From Alphaproteobacteria bacterium UBA1301 (lineage in GTDB: Bacteria; Pseudomonadota; Alphaproteobacteria; Micropepsales; Micropepsaceae): 64,000 nt of DNA. The stretch spans positions 243,665-307,664 of the forward strand of contig DBUB01000018.1 of assembly GCA_002307725.1 (NCBI GenBank). The letters run 5' to 3'. Below, piece by piece: positions 9,638 through 18,699 of the stretch (its first letter is position 1; each line of letters opens with the position of its first letter). Position numbers and translations under genes: made by a program. The notes beneath the pieces are model-generated. The model did no database searches. It was given only the letters and a program-made list of their open reading frames with translations, and was not told the DNA's origin.

Positions 9638-9671
9638 CCTGCTCGCTTCACCCCCCCGCGCAGCGAGCAGG
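9638..9671 (+). terminator. Hairpin downstream of the Spy-like gene
   Basis: Perfect 10-bp arms, CCTGCTCGCT and AGCGAGCAGG, around a 14-base C-rich loop, 40 bp after the stop codon. There is no U-run. The following 100 bp hold several runs of 6-9 C residues and no gene. Confidence 0.45.
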
Positions 9672-9800
9672 CGGGGACCTGGGGGAATGGCACGACATCT
9701 TCCCCCCCGTACCCATCCCGGGCCCCCCCCCTTACCAAACATCACTTGACCCCTCCCCCCCTCTGTCCCATGTAACGGTTGATTTTATAGGGCCGTGCCG

Positions 9801-10955
9801 ATGGATGCGCCGATCCGGTGCTTTTCCTGCGTCGAAGATGTCATTGCCGAGCTGAAGCCGATCGAGCCGGTTTATGTGCTGCAACCCGCCAAGTTCAGAG
9901 CCGCGGCCAAGCGCTTTCTCGACGGTTTTCCCGGCGATCCCATGTATGCGGTGAAAGCCAATCCGGCGCCGCTGGTGGTCGATCTCGTCTGGGAGTCGGG
10001 CATCCGTCATTTCGACACCGCGTCGCTCGGCGAAGTACGGATGATCAAGACGCGCTATCCGGGCGCGATCTGCCATTTCATGGCGCCGGTGCGCCTGACC
10101 GGCCACGCCAAAGCGGCATTCGAAGACTTCGGCGTGACCGATTACGTGGTCGATTCCGATTACGAACTCGACAAGCTGCTGAAAGAAATTTCCGATCCTG
10201 CGAAAATCCGCATCTTCGTGCGGCTGGCGGCGGCACTCGGCGGCGCGCTCTTGGAACTGTCGAGCAAGTTCGGCACCAATCCCGACGAAGGCGCCCGGCT
10301 CTTGAAGCGCGTCGTCATGGCCGGTGCCAAACCCGCCATCACCTTTCACGTCGGCAGCCAGTGCCTGTCGGCGTTCTCCTATGCCCAGGCGGTCGAGATC
10401 GCGCGCCGCACGCTCGACAAATCCGGCGTCAAGATCACCGCCCTCGACATCGGCGGCGGCTTTCCGGCGCCTTACATCAACAGCGAAATACCGCCCTATC
10501 TCTGGTATTTCGACACCATCCGCGAATCGATCGAAACCCTGGAAATCCCGGGCCTGCCGCTGCTTTGCGAGCCGGGGCGCGCGCTGGTGGCCGAAGGCCT
10601 GTCCCTGATCACCCAGGTGGTGTCGCGCAAACACGACCGGCTTTATCTCAACGACGGCACCTATGGCTCATTCGACGAGCTGACCCTGCCCGGCTTCGAC
10701 GTCGATTATCCCAATCGGGTGTTTACCTTGGACGCGCGCGGCCATGTGCGAGGGCTGGCGGGAACTGCCAAACCGTTCCGCGTCTATGGGCCGACCTGCG
10801 ACACCCTCGATGTGTTGCCGCGGCCGCAAATGTTACCGGAAGGCATCAGCCCGGGCGACTTCATCGTGTTCGACGCCATGGGCGCCTATACGGTGGCGGT
10901 GCGAACCACTTTCAACGGGTTCTATCCCGATACCTGGGTGCAACTGGGCGAATAG
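9801..10955 (+). CDS. Fold-type III PLP decarboxylase (ornithine/lysine decarboxylase family)
   Basis: 384 residues from MDAPIRCFSCVED; a GTG six bases upstream is possible, but GGG at 9791-9793 fits the ATG better. The alanine-racemase-like barrel has the PLP lysine K52 in MYAVKANP, glycine loop DIGGGFPAPY and phosphate-binding EPGRALVAEG. The C-terminal barrel has YGPTCDTLDVL, whose Cys-Asp pair acts at the dimer active site of ornithine decarboxylases. The product would be putrescine or a related polyamine. Substrate choice between ornithine, lysine and diaminopimelate cannot be settled, but the Cys-Asp pair favours ornithine or lysine. Confidence 0.87.
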   Translation: MDAPIRCFSCVEDVIAELKPIEPVYVLQPAKFRAAAKRFLDGFPGDPMYAVKANPAPLVVDLVWESGIRHFDTASLGEVRMIKTRYPGAICHFMAPVRLTGHAKAAFEDFGVTDYVVDSDYELDKLLKEISDPAKIRIFVRLAAALGGALLELSSKFGTNPDEGARLLKRVVMAGAKPAITFHVGSQCLSAFSYAQAVEIARRTLDKSGVKITALDIGGGFPAPYINSEIPPYLWYFDTIRESIETLEIPGLPLLCEPGRALVAEGLSLITQVVSRKHDRLYLNDGTYGSFDELTLPGFDVDYPNRVFTLDARGHVRGLAGTAKPFRVYGPTCDTLDVLPRPQMLPEGISPGDFIVFDAMGAYTVAVRTTFNGFYPDTWVQLGE

Positions 10956-11041
10956 GGGATTTGCCCTAGGGGGCCATTCGCATTTCGCAAACAAAACCTT
11001 AACGCCTGATGCTATATTCTCACCCGGGTAAGGGGTGAGAG

Positions 11042-11692
11042 ATGCTTGCGGCAAAAGACCGGCTAAGCCAGTTGCTGGCATTGGCGGCGGAGCGGCGGTG
11101 GTCGCCACTGGCGCGCGAGCTCGGTGATCTTGTCCTCTACTGGCCGGCTGACTGGCCCGACGCCATGCATCCGCCGGTGGTGGCGCTGTTCGAAACCACG
11201 TTGCGCGAAGCCGACGCCGAAACCCAACTCCTGATGGCCGACCGGATGGCGGGCAAAGCCGAAATCCCGCTGCGCCTGTTAAACGCGCTTTATCTCGCCG
11301 CCACCGCGCCGCAGCGCCGCGAAATCCTGATGCGCAACGAACTCGAAGGCGCCGAACCGGCACCGCTGTTCGCCGATGGGACCGCGATCCTTGCTGCCGC
11401 CCGCAACAAAAGCTGCGATTTCACCGGCGCGTTGGCGCGTCTCGCAGGTGTGCCGCGCCGGATGGCCGCCGCGATTTTGGCGGATACCAGCGGCGAAGCG
11501 CTGGCCGTGCTGTGCCGCGGCGTCAGCCTCGACCGCGCCACCTTCTCAGGCATCGCGCTGCTGCGCGGGGCGGAAGGAATTCCACTCGCGGTGTTCGACA
11601 CCGTCGCCCCCAAAGCCGCCGCCCTCTTGGTCGCCGATTGGCGCAAAGCGATGGCCGACACCGCCCCCGAACACGTCGTGGCGGCGGAGTAG
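11042..11692 (+). CDS. DUF2336-like alphaproteobacterial protein
   Basis: 216 residues, helical and alanine/arginine-rich, with the repeat-like arrangement typical of DUF2336 proteins (RNELEGAEPAPLFADG and LARLAGVPRRMAAAILADTS). The family is restricted to alphaproteobacteria and has no proved function. It is preceded by TATATT at about 11012 and GGGGTGAGAG before the ATG. Its stop codon touches the stop of the convergent prfC. Family assignment is by appearance. Confidence 0.65.
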   Translation: MLAAKDRLSQLLALAAERRWSPLARELGDLVLYWPADWPDAMHPPVVALFETTLREADAETQLLMADRMAGKAEIPLRLLNALYLAATAPQRREILMRNELEGAEPAPLFADGTAILAAARNKSCDFTGALARLAGVPRRMAAAILADTSGEALAVLCRGVSLDRATFSGIALLRGAEGIPLAVFDTVAPKAAALLVADWRKAMADTAPEHVVAAE

Positions 11693-13285
11693 TTACCCTT
11701 CCGCTTGCACGTCGGCGCGTTCGCGGGTTTTGGCGAATTTGATTTTGGGGAATTTTTCCACCACGTAGCCGAGTTCCCATTGGCTTTTGGCCAGGAACAC
11801 CGGGGCGCCGTCGCGGTCGGACGCCATGCCGCCGCGATTGCCGTCGAGGAATTTTTCCACATCGGCGGGCTCACCACTGATCCAGCGGGCGGTGTCGTAA
11901 GGGCTGGTTTCGAGATCGGCATCGAGGCTGTATTCGGCCTTGAGACGCGACTTCAAAACATCGAGCTGCAACGGGCCGACAACGCCGACGATCCATTGCG
12001 AACCGATGGCGGGCTTGAACACCTGGGTCACGCCTTCTTCGGCAAGGCTGGTGAGGGCGCGGGCCAGATGCTTCTGCCGCATCGGATCGAACAGCTTCAC
12101 CCGGCGCAGGATTTCGGGGGCGAAGTTGGGAATGCCGGTGAAAACGATCTTGCCCGATTCCGACAGCGTATCGCCAACGCGCAAGACGCCGTGGTTGGGA
12201 ATGCCGATGATGTCGCCGGGATAGGCCTCGTCCACCGTTTCGCGCTGCTGGGCGAAGAACAGGATCGGATTGTAGATGCCGATCTGCTTGCCGGTACCGC
12301 TTTGCGTCAGCTTCATGCCGCGCTTGAACTCGCCCGACGCCAGCCGCACGAAAGCGACGCGGTCGCGATGATTGGGGTCCATGTTGGCTTGAACCTTGAA
12401 CACGAAACCGGACACTTCCTCATCGGCGGGTTTGACGATGCGATCTTTGGCGGTTTGCGCGCGCGGGCTGGGAGCATATCTGGCCAGATGCGCCAGCAGA
12501 TCCTGCACCGCGAATTTCTTCAGCGCCGAGCCGAAAAAGATCGGCGTCAGGCGGCCGGCGCGGTATTCGGCTTCATCGAAACGGGCGAGCCCGGCGGTGA
12601 CGAGATCGACCTCTTCCATCAGCTTGAGCTTTTCGTCGACGGAGAGATGGGCTTCCACCGCCGGTCCGCCCAGGCGGCTGCCGCCGAACACCGAGAATTC
12701 GTCCGCATAAAGATCATAGACGCCGCGAAAATTGAGGCCTTGACCGACCGGCCAGCTCATCGGCGCGACATCGAGCTGAAGCTGATCGGAAATCTCGTCC
12801 ACCAGTTCGAAGGGATCGCGCGCTTCGCGGTCCATCTTGTTGATGAAGGTCATGATCGGGATGTCGCGCAAGCGGCAAACCTCGAACAGCTTGCGGGTCT
12901 GGCTTTCGATGCCCTTGGCGGCGTCGATCACCATCACGGCGCTGTCGGCCGCGGTGAGCGTGCGATAGGTGTCTTCGGAAAAGTCTTCGTGGCCGGGGGT
13001 GTCGAGCAAATTGAAGATCGCGCCTTCGTATTCGAAGGTCATGACGGCGCTGGTCACCGAGATGCCGCGCTCCTGCTCGATCTTCATCCAGTCGGAGCGC
13101 GCCCGCCGCGCCTCGCCGCGCGCCTTGACGCGGCCGGCTTCGTGAATGGCACCGCCGAGGAGCAGCAGATGTTCGGTCAACGTGGTCTTACCGGCGTCGG
13201 GGTGCGAAATGATCGCGAAGGTGCGGCGCCGCCGCGCTTGCGCCGCAAGCGGAGTCAAATTTGATTCTTCAGTGGCTAAGGTCAT
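11693..13285 (-). CDS. prfC: Peptide chain release factor 3
   Basis: GTPase that recycles RF1/RF2 from the ribosome after termination. 530 residues from MTLATEESN; an in-frame ATG 39 bp upstream is possible, and neither has a clear ribosome site. GTPase motifs are ISHPDAGKTT (G1), DTPGHEDFSEDT (G3) and TFINKMDRE (G4). ARRRRTFAIISHPDAGKTTLTE is the normal RF3 opening and the length is normal. It is convergent with and abuts the DUF2336 gene. Confidence 0.95.
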   Translation of the reverse strand: MTLATEESNLTPLAAQARRRRTFAIISHPDAGKTTLTEHLLLLGGAIHEAGRVKARGEARRARSDWMKIEQERGISVTSAVMTFEYEGAIFNLLDTPGHEDFSEDTYRTLTAADSAVMVIDAAKGIESQTRKLFEVCRLRDIPIMTFINKMDREARDPFELVDEISDQLQLDVAPMSWPVGQGLNFRGVYDLYADEFSVFGGSRLGGPAVEAHLSVDEKLKLMEEVDLVTAGLARFDEAEYRAGRLTPIFFGSALKKFAVQDLLAHLARYAPSPRAQTAKDRIVKPADEEVSGFVFKVQANMDPNHRDRVAFVRLASGEFKRGMKLTQSGTGKQIGIYNPILFFAQQRETVDEAYPGDIIGIPNHGVLRVGDTLSESGKIVFTGIPNFAPEILRRVKLFDPMRQKHLARALTSLAEEGVTQVFKPAIGSQWIVGVVGPLQLDVLKSRLKAEYSLDADLETSPYDTARWISGEPADVEKFLDGNRGGMASDRDGAPVFLAKSQWELGYVVEKFPKIKFAKTRERADVQAEG

Positions 13286-13336
13286 GGCGGGCGGGGAGTT
13301 AGCAGACCGAGCCAGAAATGTCATCCCCGGCGGGTT

Positions 13337-13669
13337 TTACACGATTTTCTCGTCGACGAAGGCGCGGCCCTCGCGGTCTTCAATTTCCACGATCCAAAGA
13401 TCGGGATCGTATTTCCGCTGCCGCTCGAAATAGGCTGACGCCTTGGCCTCGTCGCAAACCTCCCCCAACGGACGGGCCCAAACGCGCGCCCCGTCGCCCG
13501 CCACCGACTGATTGAGCACCAAACAGGTGCCATCGAGACGCGAGATTTTCAGGAATACCGCACCGGCTTCCTCGGACCCCTTTTTGACGACAAAGCCTTG
13601 CGCCCCCGCCACCTCGGCGCGGCGGATCAAGGCGCGAACGAATATCCCGGCTTTGAGGCGAGGTGGCAT
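13337..13669 (-). CDS. DUF1491 protein
   Basis: 110 residues, MPPRLKAGIFVRALIRRAEVAG at the start and YDPDLWIVEIEDREGRAF near the end, matching the alphaproteobacterial DUF1491 family, which has no known function. It lies 51 bp upstream of prfC on the same strand and is often found beside housekeeping genes. Confidence 0.8.
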   Translation of the reverse strand: MPPRLKAGIFVRALIRRAEVAGAQGFVVKKGSEEAGAVFLKISRLDGTCLVLNQSVAGDGARVWARPLGEVCDEAKASAYFERQRKYDPDLWIVEIEDREGRAFVDEKIV

Positions 13670-13725
13670 GGGGGCGGTGTAGCAGAAAGGGCGAAGTGCG
13701 AATAGCGCCCTTCGAGACGCTCACT

Positions 13726-15444
13726 TCACGCCGCGCGGAACGGAACGATCTTGCCGTCTTCGGGTTGCACGCGTTCACCGTTTTCGCCGACGGCGGCGTA
13801 AGGCAGACGCACGCGCACCGTGGTGCCGATGCCGAGGGTAGATTCGATCACCGCCTCGCCGCCATGCATCGCCGTCAGGGCTTTCACCAGCGACAGGCCG
13901 AGGCCAGTGCCTTCCTTCTTCTTCACATGCTCGCCTTCGACCTGCTCAAACGGCTGGCCGAGACGGAGGAGGTCCTTTTCCGGAATGCCGACGCCGGTGT
14001 CGGTGACGGCGATCTCGATGCCTTTGGCGTCAAGCCCGGCGAAGATGGTCACCTCGCCGCCCTTGGGCGTGAACTTGACGCCGTTGGACAAGAGATTGAC
14101 CAGGATCTGCTTGACCGCCCGCTTGTCGGCGAAGATGAACCCTGCAGGCGGCGACACCGCGGTCTTCAGTGCCACGCCGGAACGCTCGGCAGCGAGCTTG
14201 ATGAAGCGCACCGAGGCTTCGGCGACGGCCGACAGATCGAACACTTCTTCCGAAAGCTCAAACTTGCCCGCCTCGATCTTCGACATGTCGAGGATGCCGT
14301 TGATGAGTTCGAGCAGATGGTTTCCCGATTCGTGGATCAGACCGGAATATTCGACGTAGCGCGGGGTGCCGAGACTGCCGAACATCTCCTGCATCATCAC
14401 TTCCGAGAAACCGATGATGGCGTTCAAGGGCGTGCGCAGTTCATGGCTCATGTTGGCGAGGAAGCGCGATTTGGCACGATTGGCTTCTTCGGCAAGATCG
14501 CGCGCTTCGATGAGCTGGCGCTCATAGGCCTTGCGCTCGGAGATGTCGCGCGTCACCGCCACGATGTCCGACCCCAAACCGTCGGGATGAGGCGCCGGAC
14601 GGCAGCGGATTTCGGCCCAGACATAGGACCCGCCCGCTTTCTTCATCCGCACCTCGGCTGAGGCTGGACGGCCGAAATAGGCGGCGTCCATAAACGCGAC
14701 CTGCATCGCCTTCAGATCGTCGGCATGGCACAGCGCCGACGGCGCCAGACCGACGAGACTTTCGGGCGCCATACCCAGCAACGCCAATGCGGACGGACTG
14801 GCGTAAGCGATGCGGCCATCAGAGGAATGGCGCGTGATCAGGTCCATCGCGTTGTCGGCGAGGAAGCGGTACATCGCGGCGCCCGCAGCGGCGGCGGCAT
14901 CGGCAGTACGCTGGCGGTCCTGCGCGGCGGCGGCGACCAGGCCGGCATGGACGATGGCGATCAGGATGCTGACGGCATAAATTTCCCACGCTGGCAAAGC
15001 GAGGCGCGAGCCCGGCAACAGCTGCAGCGCTCCGAGCACCACCACCACGGCGAGCGAAAGCGCGGCGGCCGCAGTGGCGCGGAGCACGGCGGGGCGCTCG
15101 CCCGCCAGTGCGGCTTCGGCCGGAACCAGCGCGAACCACACCAAGAGCGGGGAATGCACCCCGCCGGTGAGCGCGACGAGATAGCCGATCAGCGCGGCGA
15201 ACAGCACCAGCGATACTTGCTCCAGTGCTTCAATTTTTACCTTGGTAAACGCCACCAGCGTCAGAATCAGCGGCGCGATCAATCCCGCCATGGCGATCAA
15301 CTCAAGCGGACCGGGCCGCCCGATCAGGGCGATGTAACCACCGCTCAAAACCGCCCCGAGGACCGCTTTGAGCGCCTGCACCGCCATGAACTGACGGCGC
15401 GGAGCGGTGCCGCGGGAAAGCCCATTTTGTCTGTGAATATCCAT
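13726..15444 (-). CDS. DivJ/PleC-type membrane sensor histidine kinase with PAS domain
   Basis: 572 residues from MDIHRQNG (AGGGG just upstream; a GTG 27 bp further out is possible). Residues of about 25-185 hold five or six membrane helices with almost no periplasmic loop, followed by a PAS domain (FLADNAMDLITRHSSDG to TRDISERKAYE). The dimerisation helix has SHELRTPLNAIIGFSE and continues LIHESGNHLLELINGILDMSKIEAG, wording characteristic of the DivJ/PleC cell-cycle kinases. The ATP domain has NLLSNGVKF, DTGVGIPEKD and GTGLGLSLVKA. No receiver domain. In Caulobacter such kinases act on DivK/PleD; that role here is inference. It is divergent from a second kinase. Confidence 0.85.
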   Translation of the reverse strand: MDIHRQNGLSRGTAPRRQFMAVQALKAVLGAVLSGGYIALIGRPGPLELIAMAGLIAPLILTLVAFTKVKIEALEQVSLVLFAALIGYLVALTGGVHSPLLVWFALVPAEAALAGERPAVLRATAAAALSLAVVVVLGALQLLPGSRLALPAWEIYAVSILIAIVHAGLVAAAAQDRQRTADAAAAAGAAMYRFLADNAMDLITRHSSDGRIAYASPSALALLGMAPESLVGLAPSALCHADDLKAMQVAFMDAAYFGRPASAEVRMKKAGGSYVWAEIRCRPAPHPDGLGSDIVAVTRDISERKAYERQLIEARDLAEEANRAKSRFLANMSHELRTPLNAIIGFSEVMMQEMFGSLGTPRYVEYSGLIHESGNHLLELINGILDMSKIEAGKFELSEEVFDLSAVAEASVRFIKLAAERSGVALKTAVSPPAGFIFADKRAVKQILVNLLSNGVKFTPKGGEVTIFAGLDAKGIEIAVTDTGVGIPEKDLLRLGQPFEQVEGEHVKKKEGTGLGLSLVKALTAMHGGEAVIESTLGIGTTVRVRLPYAAVGENGERVQPEDGKIVPFRAA

Positions 15445-15534
15445 CACCCCTAGCCACCGGACGATTCGCACGCCGGGGATCGTCGCCCACTTCTGTTTAA
15501 CAAGATCTGAACGCCACGCCGATTCGTTGGTAAA

Positions 15535-15552
15535 TTCACAAGGTTTGTGAAT
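15535..15552. promoter_or_regulatory. Palindrome between divergent histidine kinases
   Basis: Perfect 7-bp arms ATTCACA and TGTGAAT around GGTT. It lies about 91 bp before the minus-strand kinase and 138 bp before the plus-strand kinase. The surrounding 15490-15580 segment is AT-rich and holds TTAAC-type half-sites (15497-15501, 15571-15575) of the kind CtrA binds. A regulator site is likely; the protein is unknown. Confidence 0.35.
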
Positions 15553-15689
15553 CCATTTGTTTACCCTTCATTAACGATGGTGGCGCGATTCGGGGCATTT
15601 CCGCCAACCTCGACCAACCGCGAAAGGAATCTGCAAGGGCGCGGGCGTGAATATTCGCCGCTAGAAGATTGCAAGCCAGATTGTTGCCC

Positions 15690-17306
15690 ATGAACGCCGC
15701 ACTCCAGCGGACCGGCCGGAGAACTCCGGTCAGCCTCGACGATGTCGTTGCACCCTCCGTGATGGAAGCGCTGCATGTTTTGCGCGTGGCTATTACGGTG
15801 TTCGATGCCGACGAACGGCTGATCTTCGCCAATCAGCATTTCGGCTACATGTTCCGCTCGCTGCCCTCCAGCGACGAACTGGTCGGGCGCCGCTACGAAG
15901 ACATCATCCGCCTGGAGGTCGCCGGTGGCGAAATCGCCAACGGTCCGGGGCGCCAGGATATTGACGATCTCATCGCTATGCGGCGCACCAGCCTGTTTCA
16001 TGGCGACTATGCTCCGCGCGATCTGCCGCTGGCCGACGGACGCATCATCGAAGTCAAAACGCGCAAGACCCCAAGCGGCGGCTGGATCATCCTGTGGACC
16101 GACGCCACCCAAGCGCGCCACAATTTCGAACGGCTGAACGCCGCGATTGCACTGTCGGCCGATGCCTTCGCATTTTACGACCGCTACGACCGGCTGACGC
16201 TATGCAATGATGAATACGCCGCGCTGAACGGCGACATCACGCCAAGCGCGCTCAAAGGCTCCGGTTTCAATGAGGTAGTGGAACGCATCGCGGCGCACGC
16301 GATCGCGGAAAACGAACGCGCCGCCTGGATCGAAAAGCGCCACGAACTGCATCGTGTACCGGCCGGGGCCATGACCATCGAGACCGTCAACGGCATCGCC
16401 TATCTGATGCGCGACCGCGCAGCGAGCGACGGCGGACGTATCGTCGTGTTCACCGACGTCACCGAACATCATCGCGCCGAAAAGGTGCTCAATGAGCAGA
16501 CCCGGGCGCTCGCCGACACCAAGAAGGCGCTGGCGGCCTCCAAGGCGCAATCGGATGTGCAGGCGAATTATCTCGCCGATCTGACGACCAAGCTCGACCA
16601 GACCGCAGCATCCGCCGACACCACCAAGAAGACGCTGCTGAGGACCATGAGCCACGAGCTCAAAACGCCGCTCAACGCCATTATCGGATTTTCCGATCTG
16701 CTTGGCACCCTGGCCGACAGCGCTGGCCCCGATCAGATCCGCGAATATGCCGGGCTGATTCACATGGGCGGCAACAACCTTTTGCGCATGCTCAACCAGA
16801 TCCTCGACCTTACCAAAATCTCGGCCGGGCGTTACGAGCTCAACCGCCAGCCGCTCGATGCCGGTCTGGCGCTGTGGCACCTGAAGGATCGTTTCGACGG
16901 CGCGGCGCTGGACAAAAACGTCGAGATCATCATCGAGAACGGCGGCCCCGGCCTGATGGTCGATGCCGACGAGACCGCCTACAATGCCATGCTCGGCAAT
17001 CTGGTCGAGAACGCGGTGAACTTCACGCAGCCGGGCGGCACGGTACGCCTCAATGCGGCAAGCGCCGGCGATGCGGTGCTCCTCACGGTCACCGACAACG
17101 GACCGGGCGTTCCCGAAGAAGACCTCGCCCGCATCCTCGAGCCGTTCGAACAGGGCGGACGCGGCACGGCCGATCATCCGGCGGGTGCCGGCCTCGGCCT
17201 GACGCTGGTCAAAGCCTATTGCGAGCTGCACAACGGTACGCTGACATTGAAAAGCGGGACCTGCAAAGGCTTCACGGCGACCATCGCGTTGCCGGTAGGG
17301 AAATAA
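15690..17306 (+). CDS. Soluble PAS-PAS sensor histidine kinase
   Basis: 538 residues from MNAALQRTGRR; a TTG 21 bp upstream is possible. There is no membrane segment. Two PAS-like domains (about 30-150, VAITVFDADERLIFANQHFGYMF; about 150-270, ending VFTDVTEHHRAE) are followed by a coiled-coil linker of about 270-320. The kinase core has SHELKTPLNAIIGFSD, NLVENAVNF, DNGPGVPEEDL and GAGLGLTLVKAY. It resembles PAS-7 kinases related to PleC. No response regulator is adjacent, so the partner is unlinked. It is transcribed away from the DivJ-like kinase. Confidence 0.85.
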   Translation: MNAALQRTGRRTPVSLDDVVAPSVMEALHVLRVAITVFDADERLIFANQHFGYMFRSLPSSDELVGRRYEDIIRLEVAGGEIANGPGRQDIDDLIAMRRTSLFHGDYAPRDLPLADGRIIEVKTRKTPSGGWIILWTDATQARHNFERLNAAIALSADAFAFYDRYDRLTLCNDEYAALNGDITPSALKGSGFNEVVERIAAHAIAENERAAWIEKRHELHRVPAGAMTIETVNGIAYLMRDRAASDGGRIVVFTDVTEHHRAEKVLNEQTRALADTKKALAASKAQSDVQANYLADLTTKLDQTAASADTTKKTLLRTMSHELKTPLNAIIGFSDLLGTLADSAGPDQIREYAGLIHMGGNNLLRMLNQILDLTKISAGRYELNRQPLDAGLALWHLKDRFDGAALDKNVEIIIENGGPGLMVDADETAYNAMLGNLVENAVNFTQPGGTVRLNAASAGDAVLLTVTDNGPGVPEEDLARILEPFEQGGRGTADHPAGAGLGLTLVKAYCELHNGTLTLKSGTCKGFTATIALPVGK

Positions 17307-17319
17307 GCAACAAGCAAAC

Positions 17320-17397
17320 AGCGAATAGCGAGTAGGGGGCGCACGGGATCACGCGCGCAGCAAAGACCCTATTCGCTATTCGCTATTCGCTATTCGC
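17320..17397 (+). repeat. Hairpin with four tandem TATTCGC heptamers
   Basis: Positions 17320-17337 pair with 17367-17384 (18-bp arms, one mismatch), starting 14 bp after the kinase stop, so it may terminate that gene. The right arm runs into four exact tandem copies of TATTCGC (17370-17397). The 300 bp from 17307 to 17609 hold no gene otherwise. Confidence 0.7.
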
Positions 17398-17411
17398 CCC
17401 CCTTCCCTTTT

Positions 17412-17460
17412 GTCTCAAATTCGAATCAACGCCGTCTAAAGATGTCGGCGTATTTGAGAC
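17412..17460. repeat. Two-part inverted repeat
   Basis: Outer arms GTCTCAAAT (17412-17420) and ATTTGAGAC (17452-17460), inner arms CGCCG (17430-17434) and CGGCG (17446-17450). It could fold as a stem with an internal loop. It lies between the kinase hairpin and the next small gene, and its function is unknown. Confidence 0.5.
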
Positions 17461-17609
17461 TTTCTTGAATCGAGACAGAGCGATTTCAGCAAACCCTTGT
17501 TTTCATTACTTGGCGGAAGCGGCGAAATTAACCGAAACGCATCAAAGTTTACGAAATCGCTTATGCCGTTGGCAAAATCCCATCACCATACTCACGCCTG
17601 CGTTTGGCG

Positions 17610-17915
17610 ATGGTGTTGGTTCTGATGATCCTGCGCGCTGCATTTTGGATGACCGTGGTAGCGGTTTTTATCCCGCACGAGCCGGATGTCGGATACGGCC
17701 GTCCCGACGCCCCAAGCGTGGCACCCCCTAAGGCGGTCGCGTTCATCGCACAGTTGCTCAAGGTCCCCCCCTGTGCCGAGCATGTGCAGTGCGTCGCCGA
17801 TTTGCCGTTCGCGCCCGACTTCCGCCAAGCGGTTCGCGAACGTCTGGAGCGTGCCAAGGTGGAGCTGAAAGCGAGTTCCCCCCCAAATCTCTCGCGCATG
17901 CATCCGCCGTACTAG
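17610..17915 (+). CDS. Small single-span membrane/exported protein
   Basis: 101 residues. The N-terminus MVLVLMILRAAFWMTVVAVFIP is one hydrophobic segment, followed by a proline-rich linker and an arginine-rich helix (RQAVRERLERAKVELK). The layout (short anchor ILRAAFW, then a Cys pair in CAEHVQC) resembles DUF5330-type alphaproteobacterial proteins, but this is by eye. The start could also be the ATG at 17625. No function is assigned. Confidence 0.55.
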   Translation: MVLVLMILRAAFWMTVVAVFIPHEPDVGYGRPDAPSVAPPKAVAFIAQLLKVPPCAEHVQCVADLPFAPDFRQAVRERLERAKVELKASSPPNLSRMHPPY

Positions 17916-17970
17916 CCCAATGCCCCGCTCTTTCTTCCCCCCGGAGAAAGAGCGGGGGTTGGTTCTTGAA

Positions 17971-18699
17971 TCAATCCTCCTTCGACCATGACCGCATCCG
18001 CGCCGCGGACGGCGCCATCATGCCGTAATGGCTGGCGAGGCGATCGAGCGCGAGGCTGAGCACGACGCGGGCGCTGCTGCGTGGCCAAGCGTGGTTCTTC
18101 TCGCACTCTTCCAGCGTCATCAGATAACAACAGACGTCGAACAGCACCTCGGCAAGCCCAGGCCCCGCCGCGCAGAGCGCGCGGTTGAAGCGCTGGCGCG
18201 CCGCCAGCACGGTCTCGGCCAAATCGGGCCGGAACGAACGGCCGCCCACCGGCGCCGCATAATCGACCCCCATACGCGGGGTGAGCTGGCCGATGGTGTA
18301 ATCGCGGCGCAACCTGTCACCCGCCTCAAATTGGACCACACCGATCATCTGGCGCCGCCGCAGCAGCGCCAGCGGCGACTCTGCCGCGTTTACCACCACA
18401 TAGTGCTCGCGTCCCGCTTCGTCCTTGATGAGACGGGTTTCGAGCTCCAGATGCTGCGCGCCTTGCGGATCACCGCCGATCAGCCAGCGGTCGCCGGCCG
18501 CGGTGACGGCGACACCGTCGGGCGTTTCTTCCACCAGCCCTTCGGCCAGAAGTGCTTCGACGACGTCGCACGCCACGGTCGTCTTGGGGCCGCGCCGCCC
18601 CGACAACAGAAACGCCCCACCGGCGCGGCGCAAGCGGGCGCCGTGCTTGAGCCGGGCAACCAGCCGCCGCATCGCATCGCTGAAAGGGGACTCAGTCAT
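17971..18699 (-). CDS. DUF6456 protein, partner of a DnaA-like HTH protein
   Basis: 242 residues from MTESPFSDAMRRLVARLKHG; longer readings upstream lie inside the preceding gene. The N-terminal half looks winged-helix-like (RGPKTTVACDVVEALLAEGLVEETPDGVAVTAAG). The C-terminal half (GVDYAAPVGGRSFRPDLAETVLAAR) is DUF6456. The start overlaps the end of the upstream DnaA-IV-like gene by 8 bp, so the two are translated together. The pairing suggests a transcriptional or replication-linked regulator. Function is unproved. Confidence 0.75.
   Translation of the reverse strand: MTESPFSDAMRRLVARLKHGARLRRAGGAFLLSGRRGPKTTVACDVVEALLAEGLVEETPDGVAVTAAGDRWLIGGDPQGAQHLELETRLIKDEAGREHYVVVNAAESPLALLRRRQMIGVVQFEAGDRLRRDYTIGQLTPRMGVDYAAPVGGRSFRPDLAETVLAARQRFNRALCAAGPGLAEVLFDVCCYLMTLEECEKNHAWPRSSARVVLSLALDRLASHYGMMAPSAARMRSWSKED

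Noticed and set aside
9690..9770. Runs of C residues before the decarboxylase gene
   Set aside because: Considered as a phase-variable tract, but they lie upstream of the likely ribosome site and outside any reading frame; left as sequence noise or a possible sequencing-difficult region.
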